Assembly: GCA_036520715.1 (NCBI GenBank)
Contig: DATDJF010000197.1
Coordinates: forward strand, 1-14,838
Direction: 5' to 3'
Length of the DNA: 14,838 bases
From: JAEUPI01 sp036520715
GTDB lineage: Bacteria; Pseudomonadota; Gammaproteobacteria; Burkholderiales; Burkholderiaceae_C
The translations under genes and the position numbers were made by a program. The notes under the pieces were generated by a model, which was not told where the DNA came from, did not search any database, and worked only from the letters and a program-made list of their open reading frames with translations. Shown here piece by piece: positions 7,763-14,838 of this stretch; the first letter of the stretch is position 1; each line of letters opens with the position of its first letter.

Positions 7763-8380
7763 ATGAAGTCGCCCATTGCCCTGTTGTTGACCGTCTGGTT
7801 AGCGTTGCCTGTCGGCGCTGCCGACTCCAACGTGCCGGCCAAGCCCGATCTCGCCAAGGGGCAGACCCTGTCGACTCAGGTGTGCGCCGCCTGCCACACG
7901 GCCGACGGTTCACGGGGTAGCCCGGCCAATCCGATCATCGCCGGCCAGCACCCGGAGTACCTGGCCAAGCAGTTGGGCGAGTTCAAGTCCGGCAAGCGCA
8001 GCAACCCGGTGATGAAGGGCTTTGCCAGCACGCTGTCCGACAGCGACATGCGCGATGTGTCGGCCTTTTACGCCGGCAAGCAGACCAAGCCCGGCTTCGC
8101 CAAGAACAAGGAGTTGTACGCGCTGGGCCAGAAGATCTACCGCGGCGGCATCGCCGACAAGCAGGTGCCGGCCTGCGCCGGCTGCCACAGCCCCACGGGT
8201 GCCGGCATCCCGTCGCAGTACCCGCGCATCGGCGGCCAGCACGCCGACTACACTGAAGCACAGCTCAACGGCTTTCGCTCCGGCCAGCGCGCCAACAGCC
8301 CGCCGATGGCAGCGATCGCCGCGCGCCTGAGCGACCGCGAAATCAAGGCGGTCGCCGACTACATCGCCGGCCTGCACTGA
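7763..8380 (+). CDS. Periplasmic diheme cytochrome c4
   Basis: A 205-residue two-domain c-type cytochrome that carries electrons in the periplasm, usually towards cbb3 or other terminal oxidases. Residues 1-20 are a signal peptide (MKSPIALLLTVWLALPVGAA). Heme 1 is bound by CAACH (C41, C44, H45) with likely axial M84 in NPVMKGFA. Heme 2 is bound by CAGCH (C138, C141, H142) with likely axial M182 in NSPPMAAIA. The two halves repeat the pattern IAGQHPEYLAKQL / IGGQHADYTEAQL, as expected from the internal duplication of c4 cytochromes. AAGG lies 8 bases before ATG 7763. Maturation needs Sec export and cytochrome c assembly proteins, which are not in the window. Confidence 0.94.
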   Translation: MKSPIALLLTVWLALPVGAADSNVPAKPDLAKGQTLSTQVCAACHTADGSRGSPANPIIAGQHPEYLAKQLGEFKSGKRSNPVMKGFASTLSDSDMRDVSAFYAGKQTKPGFAKNKELYALGQKIYRGGIADKQVPACAGCHSPTGAGIPSQYPRIGGQHADYTEAQLNGFRSGQRANSPPMAAIAARLSDREIKAVADYIAGLH

Positions 8381-8514
8381 GCTGCGTCGGCCGACGGCCG
8401 GCCGGCGACGATCCTGTCGAGCCGAGGTCTGACCCGGGCCATTTTTCATGATCGCGCCGCTGGCAGCGGCGAAATTCAGCGCAAACGCGGCAGCGCGCGC
8501 ACTATATTGCCGGC
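8381..8514. other. Intergenic region with GC-rich palindromes
   Basis: It holds a self-complementary 12-mer CGTCGGCCGACG (8385-8396) running into GGCCGGCC (8396-8403), so the right half can fold as a bulged stem. It also holds a perfect hairpin CGCCGCT-GGC-AGCGGCG (8455-8471). None is followed by a T tract on the plus strand, so I do not call a terminator for cytochrome c4. The region ends in the putative -10 of the next gene. Confidence 0.4.
8503..8508 (+). promoter_or_regulatory. Putative -10 element placing the transcript start at the ATG of the 126-residue protein
   Basis: TATATT at 8503-8508 is followed by six bases and then ATG at 8515. Standard spacing puts the first transcribed base on the A of the start codon, and no Shine-Dalgarno sequence is present. 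No -35 at 16-18 bases is recognisable, so the promoter call is moderate at best. Confidence 0.4.
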
Positions 8515-8895
8515 ATGCCTTATGTCCGTCGCAATGCGCAAGGCGAGGTGGTCAGCCTGCACCGGCACGCCGAGGCGGGCACCTCGGAATATCTGCCGGA
8601 GGAGCACGCCGACGTACGTGCCTTCGTGGGCGGCGGCCCATCGCCCGGCGGCGGTACCGAGGGCTTCGCCCGCCTCGATGCCGATTTCGTGCGGGTCCTC
8701 GAGGACGTGATCGACACGCTGGTGGCCAAGAACCTGATCAACATCACCGACCTGCCGCCCGAGGCGCAGGCCAAGCTGTTCTCGCGCAAGAGCTTCCGCG
8801 AACGCCGCACCCAGCACTCGCTGCGCCTGTTCGGCGACACCGTGGGCTTCGGCAACGTCATCGACGACACGCAGTTCGGCGACACGCTCGACTGA
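8515..8895 (+). CDS. Small conserved hypothetical protein (of the kind sometimes labelled 'tryptophan synthase beta-like')
   Basis: A 126-residue soluble protein. The N-terminus MPYVRRNAQGEVVSLHRHAE and the central helical block ARLDADFVRVLEDVIDTLVAKNLINITDLPPEAQAKLFSRK (about residues 51-92) resemble a small proteobacterial family often mislabelled as tryptophan synthase beta subunit-like. It has none of the PLP-binding features of TrpB and is far too short to be that enzyme. Residues 39-49 are Gly/Pro-rich and look like a flexible linker between a short N-terminal beta part and the helical domain. There is no signal peptide or membrane segment. The start lacks a Shine-Dalgarno sequence and sits next to a -10-like hexamer. 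Function is unknown. Confidence 0.8.
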   Translation: MPYVRRNAQGEVVSLHRHAEAGTSEYLPEEHADVRAFVGGGPSPGGGTEGFARLDADFVRVLEDVIDTLVAKNLINITDLPPEAQAKLFSRKSFRERRTQHSLRLFGDTVGFGNVIDDTQFGDTLD

Positions 8896-9003
8896 CACGG
8901 GATCCGAGTCGCTTCGGATGACGGCGCGAGTGTGGTCGCCTCTTGAACTGCCGTAAGGTTGGCACCCTCTGGCCCGACCCACTGCAGAACCTCAGGAACC
9001 GCC
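8896..9003. other. Spacer before msrP
   Basis: A small hairpin ATCCGA/TCGGAT (within 8902-8919) lies just after the upstream stop but has no T run. TTGAAC (8943-8948) is -35-like, but no -10 follows at a suitable distance. AGGA (8994-8997) is the msrP ribosome-binding site. Nothing else is recognisable. Confidence 0.3.
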
Positions 9004-9968
<965 letters not shown>

Positions 9969-9978
<10 letters not shown>

Positions 9979-10637
9979 GCGACGTGACACGCGCCGTTGT
10001 CCAAGCCATCGTCCGGCACCCTGCCACCAAGCCGGCGCTTTTCGTGGCCGCGCTGCTGCCTTTGGCGCTGCTGGTCGCGGGCGTGGTCAACCACACGCTG
10101 GGCGCCAACCCGGCCGAAACGCTGATCCGCTCGCTCGGCGACTGGACGCTGCGCTTCCTGTGCCTGACGCTGGCGATCACGCCGCTGCGGCAGTGGACGG
10201 GGCTGGCGGCGCTGGCACGGTGGCGCCGCATGCTGGGCCTGTTCACCGCCTTCTACGCCACGCTGCATTTTTCGGCGTACGCCGTGTTCGACATGGGCCT
10301 GGTGTGGCCCGACATCGTGCGCGACGTCGCCAAGCGGCCGTTCATCCTGGTGGGCACGGCCGCCTCCTTGCTGCTGCTGCCGCTGGCGGCCACGTCGTTC
10401 GACCGCGCCATCAAGTGGCTCGGTGCTGCGCGCTGGCAGCGGCTGCATCGCCTCGTCTACGCCATCGCGCTGCTGGCGATCCTGCACTTTTTCTGGATGC
10501 GCGCGGGCAAACGCAACTTCGGCGAAGTCGCCGTCTACGCGGCGATCCTCGGCGTGCTGCTGGGTTGGCGGATCTACAAGGCAGGTCGCGGCACGCGCTA
10601 CTTCATGAAGCTGGGCAGCCACAGCGCCAAGGGCTGA
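9969..10637 (+). CDS. msrQ: Heme-binding membrane subunit MsrQ (YedZ)
   Basis: MsrQ passes electrons from the quinone pool or flavin reductase to periplasmic MsrP. The roughly 222-residue protein has about six transmembrane helices of the ferric-reductase-like fold, beginning KPALFVAALLPLALLVAGVV. Candidate heme ligands are H100 (FYATLHFSAY), H160 (WQRLHRLVY) and H173 (AILHFFW), as in the family. The start is uncertain: GTG 9969 overlaps the end of msrP and has GGA 9 bases upstream, while GTG 9984 (5 bases after the msrP stop) would shorten the protein by five residues. Overlap with msrP indicates translational coupling. The last 40 bases overlap the opposite-strand dctM gene tail to tail. 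Confidence 0.94.
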
Positions 10638-11890
10638 AACTCCAGCACCACCACCAGGCCGATGCACAACGCGGCCACGAAGACCCAGACGCCGCGAAAG
10701 ATCTGGCGCAACGCCACCGCCTTGAGCAACGAGTTCAGCACGAACAGGTTCATGCCCACCGGCGGCGAGATCAGGCCGATCTGCACCACCAGCACGATCA
10801 GCACGCCGAACCACACGGGATCGAAGCCGAGCTGGACGACGATCGGAAAGAACACCGGAATCGTCAGCAGCACCATCGACAACTCTTCCATGATGGTGCC
10901 CAGGATCACGTAAATCACCATCATCGCGCCCACCACCGCCAGCGGTGGCAGGCCCATGTGGGTGATCCAGTTCTTCAGATCGCCCGGCATCGACGTGTAG
11001 TTGATGAACCCCGAGAACATCATCGCGGCGATCAGGATGGTGAACAGCATCGCCGTCGTGCGTGCGCTCTCCACCAGCACCTCGCGCAGCATGCGCCAGG
11101 TCAACGCGCGGCGTGCCAGCGCGAAGAAGAACGCACCCGACGCGCCGATGCCGGCGCCCTCGGTGGCGGTGAACACGCCGCCGTAGATGCCGCCCAGCAC
11201 CACCACCACCAGCAGGGCCACGCCCCAGATGTTGCGCAGCGCCGTCAGGCGCTCGCGCCAGGTGCTGCGCTCGCCGGCCGGCCCGGCCTGCGGATCGCGC
11301 CCGGTGACGATGGCCACTGCGCCCATCATCAGCGAGGCACACAACAGGCCGGGCAGCACACCGGCAGCGAACAACTTGCCGATGTGCGTTTCGGTGACGA
11401 TGCCGTAGATGACCAGGATCGTCGACGGCGGGATCATGATGCCCAGCGTGCCGCCGGCGGCGATGACGCCGGTGGCCAGGTAGTCGGCATAACCGAGCTT
11501 CTTCATCGACGGATAGGCCACCTTGCTCATCGTGGCCGCGGTGGCGATCGACGAGCCGCAGATGGCGCCGAAGCCGGCGCAGGCCAGGATCGTGGCGTGG
11601 GCCAGGCCACCGCGCACATGGCCGATCAACGAGTAGGCGAGGCGGAACAACTCGTGCGCCAAACCGGCGCGCGCGACGAAGTTGCCCATCAGGATGAACA
11701 GCGGCACCACGCTCAGCGTGTAGGCGAATCCGGTCTCGTACACCACCTGCCCCGCGGCAGCGGCGGTGGCGTCCCAGCCGCGCATCAGCCCGAGGCCGAG
11801 GCAACCTACCACACCCATCGCGAAGGCCAGCGGCAGGCGCAGCAGCGCGAGCACGAACACGCCACCGAACCCGAGCAGCGCCTCGATCAT
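10598..11890 (-). CDS. dctM: TRAP transporter large permease, DctM family
   Basis: The large membrane subunit of a tripartite ATP-independent periplasmic transporter, which uses a sodium or proton gradient for uptake, often of organic acids. The 430-residue length is standard. Family signatures visible are VPLFILMGNFVARAGLA (about 62-78), CAGFGAICGSSIATAATMSKVAYPSM (about 104-129), GGTLGIMIPPSTILVIYGIVTETHIGKLFAAGVLPG (about 145-180), TEGAGIGASGAF, and QIGLISPPVGMNLFVL near the C-terminus. It is strongly hydrophobic with about a dozen helices. The ribosome-binding site is AAGGGGG, about 4 bases before ATG, itself part of a repeat-like junction. It is last in the dctP-dctQ-dctM operon, 142 bases after dctQ, and its stop lies inside msrQ on the other strand. 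Confidence 0.96.
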   Translation of the reverse strand: MIEALLGFGGVFVLALLRLPLAFAMGVVGCLGLGLMRGWDATAAAAGQVVYETGFAYTLSVVPLFILMGNFVARAGLAHELFRLAYSLIGHVRGGLAHATILACAGFGAICGSSIATAATMSKVAYPSMKKLGYADYLATGVIAAGGTLGIMIPPSTILVIYGIVTETHIGKLFAAGVLPGLLCASLMMGAVAIVTGRDPQAGPAGERSTWRERLTALRNIWGVALLVVVVLGGIYGGVFTATEGAGIGASGAFFFALARRALTWRMLREVLVESARTTAMLFTILIAAMMFSGFINYTSMPGDLKNWITHMGLPPLAVVGAMMVIYVILGTIMEELSMVLLTIPVFFPIVVQLGFDPVWFGVLIVLVVQIGLISPPVGMNLFVLNSLLKAVALRQIFRGVWVFVAALCIGLVVVLEFQPLALWLPSFMK

Positions 11891-11901
11891 GCTGCCCCCT
11901 T

Positions 11902-11931
11902 GGCGCTACGCGCCCTCCCCCCGAGGGGGAG
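11902..11931. repeat. Paired small inverted repeats just upstream of dctM
   Basis: GGCGC-TAC-GCGCC (11902-11914) is followed directly by CTCCCCC-CGA-GGGGGAG (11915-11931). The CCCTTGGCGCTACGCGCC / CTCCCCC..GGGGGAG layout resembles short intergenic elements that recur near genes in Burkholderiales genomes (recalled pattern, not checked). Read on the minus strand, the edge of the element supplies the dctM ribosome-binding site. Confidence 0.55.
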
Positions 11932-11969
11932 CGAGCGCCCGTCGCGAGACGCGCCGGGCGTTCGTGCCG

Positions 11970-11995
11970 TCCAAGCCCGCGCAGGCGGGCTTGGA
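11970..11995. repeat. Perfect 11-bp inverted repeat between dctQ and dctM
   Basis: TCCAAGCCCGC (11970-11980) and GCGGGCTTGGA (11985-11995) form a perfect 11-bp stem with a 4-base loop. No T tract follows on either strand, so it looks more like an mRNA-stability or processing hairpin than a terminator. It could lower or stabilise dctM expression relative to dctP and dctQ. Confidence 0.6.
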
Positions 11996-12032
11996 GCCGC
12001 GGCACTTACCCTTCGGAGCGGCCGTGCGGCGC

Positions 12033-12563
12033 TCATGCGCCTTCGGATTCCACGCCCACGTGGTGATGCGCCACCGGCCTGAGCATCAGCATCACGTGCA
12101 CCAGCGCCGTCACCGCGCACAGCACACTCATGCCGTAGACGAACGGTGCGATCGGCAGCTTCAGTTGCGCCGTGGTCTCGCCGTCGCCGGCGCGCTGGCC
12201 GGCCATGTTCCACATCACCCACGCGATGCCGAGCAGGCCGAGCACACAACACAGGTCGACCAACAGACCCTGCACGCGGCGCACGCGTGCCGGCAGCCAG
12301 GGATCGAGCGAATCGAACACCACGTGCTCGCCGGCCAGGCTGACCAGCGGCAGGCCGGCGAAGATGACCACCACCATCAACAGCTCGGTCATCTCGAGCG
12401 AACCGGGCACCGATTGGCTGATCGCCTTGCGGCCGCTGACGTCGACCAGCGTCAGCATCATGATGGCGAACAGCGCCACCGCGGCCAGCGTGCCGCACAG
12501 CCACTCGAGCCGGCGGCGCAACGCCTCGTCGCCGTAACGAGGCCCTGGCGGCCGCCCGCTCAT
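12033..12563 (-). CDS. dctQ: TRAP transporter small permease, DctQ family
   Basis: The small four-helix membrane subunit of the TRAP transporter, which pairs with DctM. It has 176 residues. After a basic N-terminus (RPPGPRYGDEALRRRLEW) come helices near 22-40 (GTLAAVALFAIMMLTLVDVSGRK), 57-77 (MTELLMVVVIFAGLPLVSLAGEH), 99-120 and 138-160. The E-x-x-x followed by LAGEHVVFDSL matches the family pattern of an Arg/Glu-rich loop and a conserved (G/E)H-V-D motif. I chose ATG 12563, 7 bases after the dctP stop; a GTG directly before it (12566) is also possible. The dctP end GAGAAG supplies a plausible ribosome-binding site. The C-terminus ends in an acidic and His-rich tail (AHHHVGVESEGA). Confidence 0.93.
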   Translation of the reverse strand: MSGRPPGPRYGDEALRRRLEWLCGTLAAVALFAIMMLTLVDVSGRKAISQSVPGSLEMTELLMVVVIFAGLPLVSLAGEHVVFDSLDPWLPARVRRVQGLLVDLCCVLGLLGIAWVMWNMAGQRAGDGETTAQLKLPIAPFVYGMSVLCAVTALVHVMLMLRPVAHHHVGVESEGA

Positions 12564-12570
12564 CACGCGG

Positions 12571-13602
12571 TCACTTCTCGAGCCTGGAGATTTCGGCGCG
12601 GAAGTCGGCGAGCACCTTCTTGGCGTCCTTCAAGCCACGCGCCTCGGCGGCCTTGATCCAGTTGTCTTCGAGGGCAGCGGTCTTGGCCTTCACCGCGTTG
12701 ACGAACGCGGCATCGGCCTTGGTGAACTCCACGCCGCTGGCCTGCATCAGCGCGGTGCCGCGGCGATCGGCCTTGTCCCACGCGCGACCGGCCATGCGCG
12801 ACAGGAACTCGCCCGACATCTCGTCGATCGCCTTCTTCACGTCGGGCGGCAACGAGTCGTACTTGGCCTGGTTCATCACGAACACGAAGCTGGTGTTGTA
12901 CAGGCCGCCTGGAAACAAGGTGGCGTAGCGGATGATCTTCTCGATCTTGAAGCTCTCCGCGGACTCGGCGGGGAACAGGGTGCCGTCCATCACTCCGGTG
13001 GACAGCAGCTCGTAGCTCTCGGGCGCCGGCTTGAGCGTGACGTTCATGCCGAGTGTCTTGGCGATCTCGTTGACCATGCCGCCGCCGACGCGGAACTTCA
13101 GGCCCGACAGGTCTTCAACCTTGGTGATCGGACGCTTGGTGTTGAACACGATGCCCGGGCCGTGCGTGAACGCTGCCAGCACCTTGACGCCCTTGTGCTC
13201 TTCGGCGATCGCCGGGTTCTTGGCATAGATGCGCTGAAACGCCACCGACACCGTCTCCGACGAGTTGCCGAGGAACGGGAACTCGGCCAGTTGCGGCGTC
13301 ACGAAGCGGCTCGGCGTGTAGCCGTGCACCGCGAACGAGATGTCGGCCAGCCCGTTGCGCACGGCGTCGAAGGTGCCCGGCGGTGCCGCCACGGCGCGTG
13401 GCAGCGCGTTGCACTTGATCTTGCCCGGCACCTTTTGCTCGAGCATCGCGCACCACTCGACTTGCGTGGTGGTCAGCGCATGCGTGGGCGGCACCCACGA
13501 AGACAGCGCCAGCGTGGTCTGCGCGTGCGCGGGCGCGAGCCCGGCCATCGGCAGCACCAGGCATGTCAACGCGCGCGCCGCGCGGGTGGCGAACAAGGGC
13601 AT
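12571..13602 (-). CDS. dctP: TRAP transporter periplasmic substrate-binding protein, DctP family
   Basis: The periplasmic solute receptor that delivers substrate to DctQM. It has 343 residues, with a signal peptide at about 1-27 (RAARALTCLVLPMAGLAPAHA, cleavage before QTTLALSSW). Family features are LSGLKFRVGGGMVNEIAKTLG (R171 is the likely carboxylate-binding Arg of DctP proteins), ESYELLSTGVMDGTLFPAES and LPPDVKKAIDE. The start ATG 13602 has GGAGG 5 bases upstream and leaves a clean signal peptide; a longer in-frame reading (from 13749) is unlikely. It is the first gene of the operon. The substrate cannot be read from sequence; organic acids are the most common class for the family. Confidence 0.95.
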   Translation of the reverse strand: MPLFATRAARALTCLVLPMAGLAPAHAQTTLALSSWVPPTHALTTTQVEWCAMLEQKVPGKIKCNALPRAVAAPPGTFDAVRNGLADISFAVHGYTPSRFVTPQLAEFPFLGNSSETVSVAFQRIYAKNPAIAEEHKGVKVLAAFTHGPGIVFNTKRPITKVEDLSGLKFRVGGGMVNEIAKTLGMNVTLKPAPESYELLSTGVMDGTLFPAESAESFKIEKIIRYATLFPGGLYNTSFVFVMNQAKYDSLPPDVKKAIDEMSGEFLSRMAGRAWDKADRRGTALMQASGVEFTKADAAFVNAVKAKTAALEDNWIKAAEARGLKDAKKVLADFRAEISRLEK

Positions 13603-13843
13603 GGCAGCCTCCAGGAATGAGACGGCGCGATTGTCACCGACGGCCCGCGGCCGGCCCATTGCAGAAAACGCGGGGGCCAGCCGTCGCCCGGGCGCTGCCG
13701 AGGCTGCGCTGTTGCAGCGAACCCCTTGTTCGAGGTGCCGCCGCAACACAACCCCGTGAACAGGGTTCGCCCCGCCACGAGGCGTCGCCCTAGCATCCCG
13801 GCATTGCTGCCCGCCGCGCGGGCCTCATCGAGGGGAGACGCAA
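13603..13843. promoter_or_regulatory. Divergent region between dctP and the TPR-like gene, with an inverted repeat
   Basis: This 241-base non-coding stretch must hold the promoters of both divergent genes. The main feature is an imperfect inverted repeat: GCGAACCCCTTGTTC (13717-13731) against GAACAGGGTTCGC (13758-13770), 13 paired bases with a 2-base bulge and a 26-base loop. GTTGC (13711-13715) and GCAAC (13743-13747) form a second, overlapping pair. A perfect hairpin GCCCGC-CGC-GCGGGC (13809-13823) precedes the ribosome-binding site of the plus-strand gene. A weak minus-strand GACAAT (13630-13635) could be a dctP -10. No regulator gene is adjacent. Confidence 0.5.
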
Positions 13844-14443
13844 TTGATCGCCACGCACGACGAGGGCACGCCCGCGTTGCCCGACCCGCCCGCCGCCGAG
13901 CCGGCGATGGCGGACGGCCCCGAGCGCGCCGCGCTCGATCTCGCGGTGCGTCGCCTCGACGAGGCCGAGGTCGACCGCCAACCGGCCGCGATGAGCGAGG
14001 CCCTGGCAGGCATCGCACGTTGTTATCGTTCGTTGTCGGCCTACGCGCACGCGATGGACTTCATGCATCAGGCCCTGCGCTGGTCCCATGCGCTGGGTGG
14101 TGTCGATCAGCGCGTCGAGTTGTTGTGCGAGCTGGCCGAGCTGTCGTGCGCGGCCGCCGACGACGTGAGCGGCAGCGAGGACGGCGATCGCCAGGCGCGT
14201 AATGCGCGCGACCTCGCGCGCGACACGGCGTTCGAGGCCGCTCGCGTGGCGACGCATGCGTCCGACGCCCATTGGGAGATCAAGGTGCTGCTGCGCGCCA
14301 GCGACGTGCTCGACTGCTGCGGCGACCACGACGACGCGATCACGCTGCAGACCCGGGCGATGGAGCTGATGGTGCGCCATCCGGAAGTCAGCGACGCCCT
14401 GATCGACGGCGACCACAACACGCTCGACCGGCGCGTGATGTAG
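13844..14443 (+). CDS. Uncharacterised helical protein, possibly with TPR-like repeats
   Basis: A 199-residue soluble protein that I do not recognise by name. The start is TTG 13844, supported by AGGGGAG (13831-13837) 6 bases upstream. Residues 1-30 are acidic and Pro/Ala-rich, probably disordered. Residues 28-185 read as a series of amphipathic helices, with TPR-like pairs: EALAGIARCYRSLSAYAHAMDFMHQALRWSHALG (about 52-85) and WEIKVLLRASDVLDCCGDHDDAITLQTRAMELMVRH (about 144-179), where an Ala-x-x-x-Tyr/Asp turn and a following ALxxS/RAM helix are visible. There is no signal peptide or membrane helix. It is divergent from dctP and convergent with uvrA (22 bases between stops). Partner or role unknown; TPR folds usually mediate protein contacts. 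Confidence 0.72.
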   Translation: MIATHDEGTPALPDPPAAEPAMADGPERAALDLAVRRLDEAEVDRQPAAMSEALAGIARCYRSLSAYAHAMDFMHQALRWSHALGGVDQRVELLCELAELSCAAADDVSGSEDGDRQARNARDLARDTAFEAARVATHASDAHWEIKVLLRASDVLDCCGDHDDAITLQTRAMELMVRHPEVSDALIDGDHNTLDRRVM

Positions 14444-14465
14444 CGCCGCGCGGGCCAGCCCAAGC

Positions 14466-14838
14466 TCAAGTCGGGCCGGCCACCGCCTCGCGCTCGGCCA
14501 CGCCACGCCGCAGCACCGGCGCCAGCGCTCGCCCGGTGTGCGTGTCGCGCGCCACCAGCGCTTCGGGCGTGCACGCAGCCACCACGCGGCCGCCCGCCGC
14601 GCCGCCCTCGGGCCCGAGGTCGATCACCCAGTCGGCCTCGGCCACGACGTCGAGGTCGTGTTCGATCACTAGCACGCTGTGGCCGCCGTCGACCAGCCGG
14701 TGCAGCACGCGGATCAGGCGCTCGACGTCGGCCATGTGCAGGCCCACCGTCGGCTCGTCGAGCACGTACAGCGTCTGCGGCGGCCTCTGGCCGCGCCGCG
14801 TGACGTCGTCGCGCACCTTGGACAACTCGGTGACCAGC
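14466..14838 (-). CDS. uvrA: Excinuclease ABC subunit A, C-terminal end (5' part outside window)
   Basis: UvrA is the ABC-type ATPase that recognises damaged DNA in nucleotide-excision repair. The window holds about its last 124 residues; the frame runs off the right edge, so the TTG at 14825 is internal. The segment LVTELSKVRDDVTRRGQRPPQTLYVLDEPTVGLHMADVERL shows the Walker B aspartate-glutamate and the LDEPTxGLH motif of UvrA's second ATPase site. It is followed by the HDLDVVAEADWVIDLGPEGGAAGG segment, diagnostic for UvrA. The KVRDDVTRRGQRPP insertion before Walker B resembles beta-proteobacterial UvrA. The C-terminus ends in a short divergent tail after TGRALAPVLRRG. The gene converges with the TPR-like gene, and I see no terminator between them. 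Confidence 0.96.
   Translation of the reverse strand, partial: LVTELSKVRDDVTRRGQRPPQTLYVLDEPTVGLHMADVERLIRVLHRLVDGGHSVLVIEHDLDVVAEADWVIDLGPEGGAAGGRVVAACTPEALVARDTHTGRALAPVLRRGVAEREAVAGPT

Noticed and set aside
8515..8895. Tryptophan synthase beta subunit
   Set aside because: Only 126 residues, with no PLP-binding lysine motif or glycine loop. The label is a known type of misannotation for this small family.
13717..13770. tRNA or intrinsic terminator
   Set aside because: GGGTTCGC looks like a T-arm fragment, but no cloverleaf can be built around it, and no T run follows either arm.

Overview
This GC-rich window looks like chromosomal housekeeping sequence from a betaproteobacterium, most likely Burkholderiales (a Rubrivivax/Leptothrix/Ideonella-like relative). 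The evidence is gene content and order: pilC-pilD-coaE-zapD-yacG, a CIRCE-controlled groES-groEL, engB divergent from a diheme cytochrome c4, and a Burkholderiales-style UvrA C-terminus. The genus is inference. I see no rRNA, tRNA, CRISPR array, insertion sequence or phage gene.

Layout. Positions 1-3058 hold a tightly packed plus-strand run: the end of pilC (type IV pilus platform), pilD (prepilin peptidase), coaE (last step of CoA synthesis), zapD (FtsZ-bundling factor) and yacG (zinc-binding gyrase inhibitor). Positions 3055-5371 hold the heat-shock chaperonin operon. It has a sigma70-like promoter whose -35 overlaps the yacG stop codon, a nearly perfect CIRCE operator at the predicted transcription start, groES, a hairpin-rich 130-base spacer, groEL and a strong intrinsic terminator. 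Positions 5415-7013 encode a DUF1631-like protein, convergent with engB (ribosome-assembly GTPase, minus strand). A short divergent region separates engB from cytochrome c4 (7763-8380), followed by a small conserved hypothetical gene (8515-8895).

Positions 9004-10637 carry msrP-msrQ, the periplasmic methionine-sulfoxide reductase and its heme-binding membrane partner. The 3' end of msrQ overlaps, tail to tail, the last gene of a minus-strand TRAP transporter operon (dctP-dctQ-dctM, 13602 down to 10598). The dctQ-dctM junction contains an array of GC-rich hairpins. Divergent from dctP is an uncharacterised helical, TPR-like protein starting at TTG (13844-14443). It converges on the C-terminal end of uvrA, which runs off the right edge.

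Functionally these are separate modules: pilus maturation and division, protein folding, ribosome GTPase, respiration and envelope redox repair, solute uptake and DNA repair. I found no convincing undescribed multi-gene system. The parts most worth a second look are regulatory: the groES/groEL spacer, two genes whose -10-like hexamers place the transcript start at the start codon, the hairpin array inside the TRAP operon, the msrQ/dctM overlap, and the inverted repeat in the dctP divergent region. Three little-known proteins (DUF1631-like, the 126-residue protein and the TPR-like protein) are also candidates.
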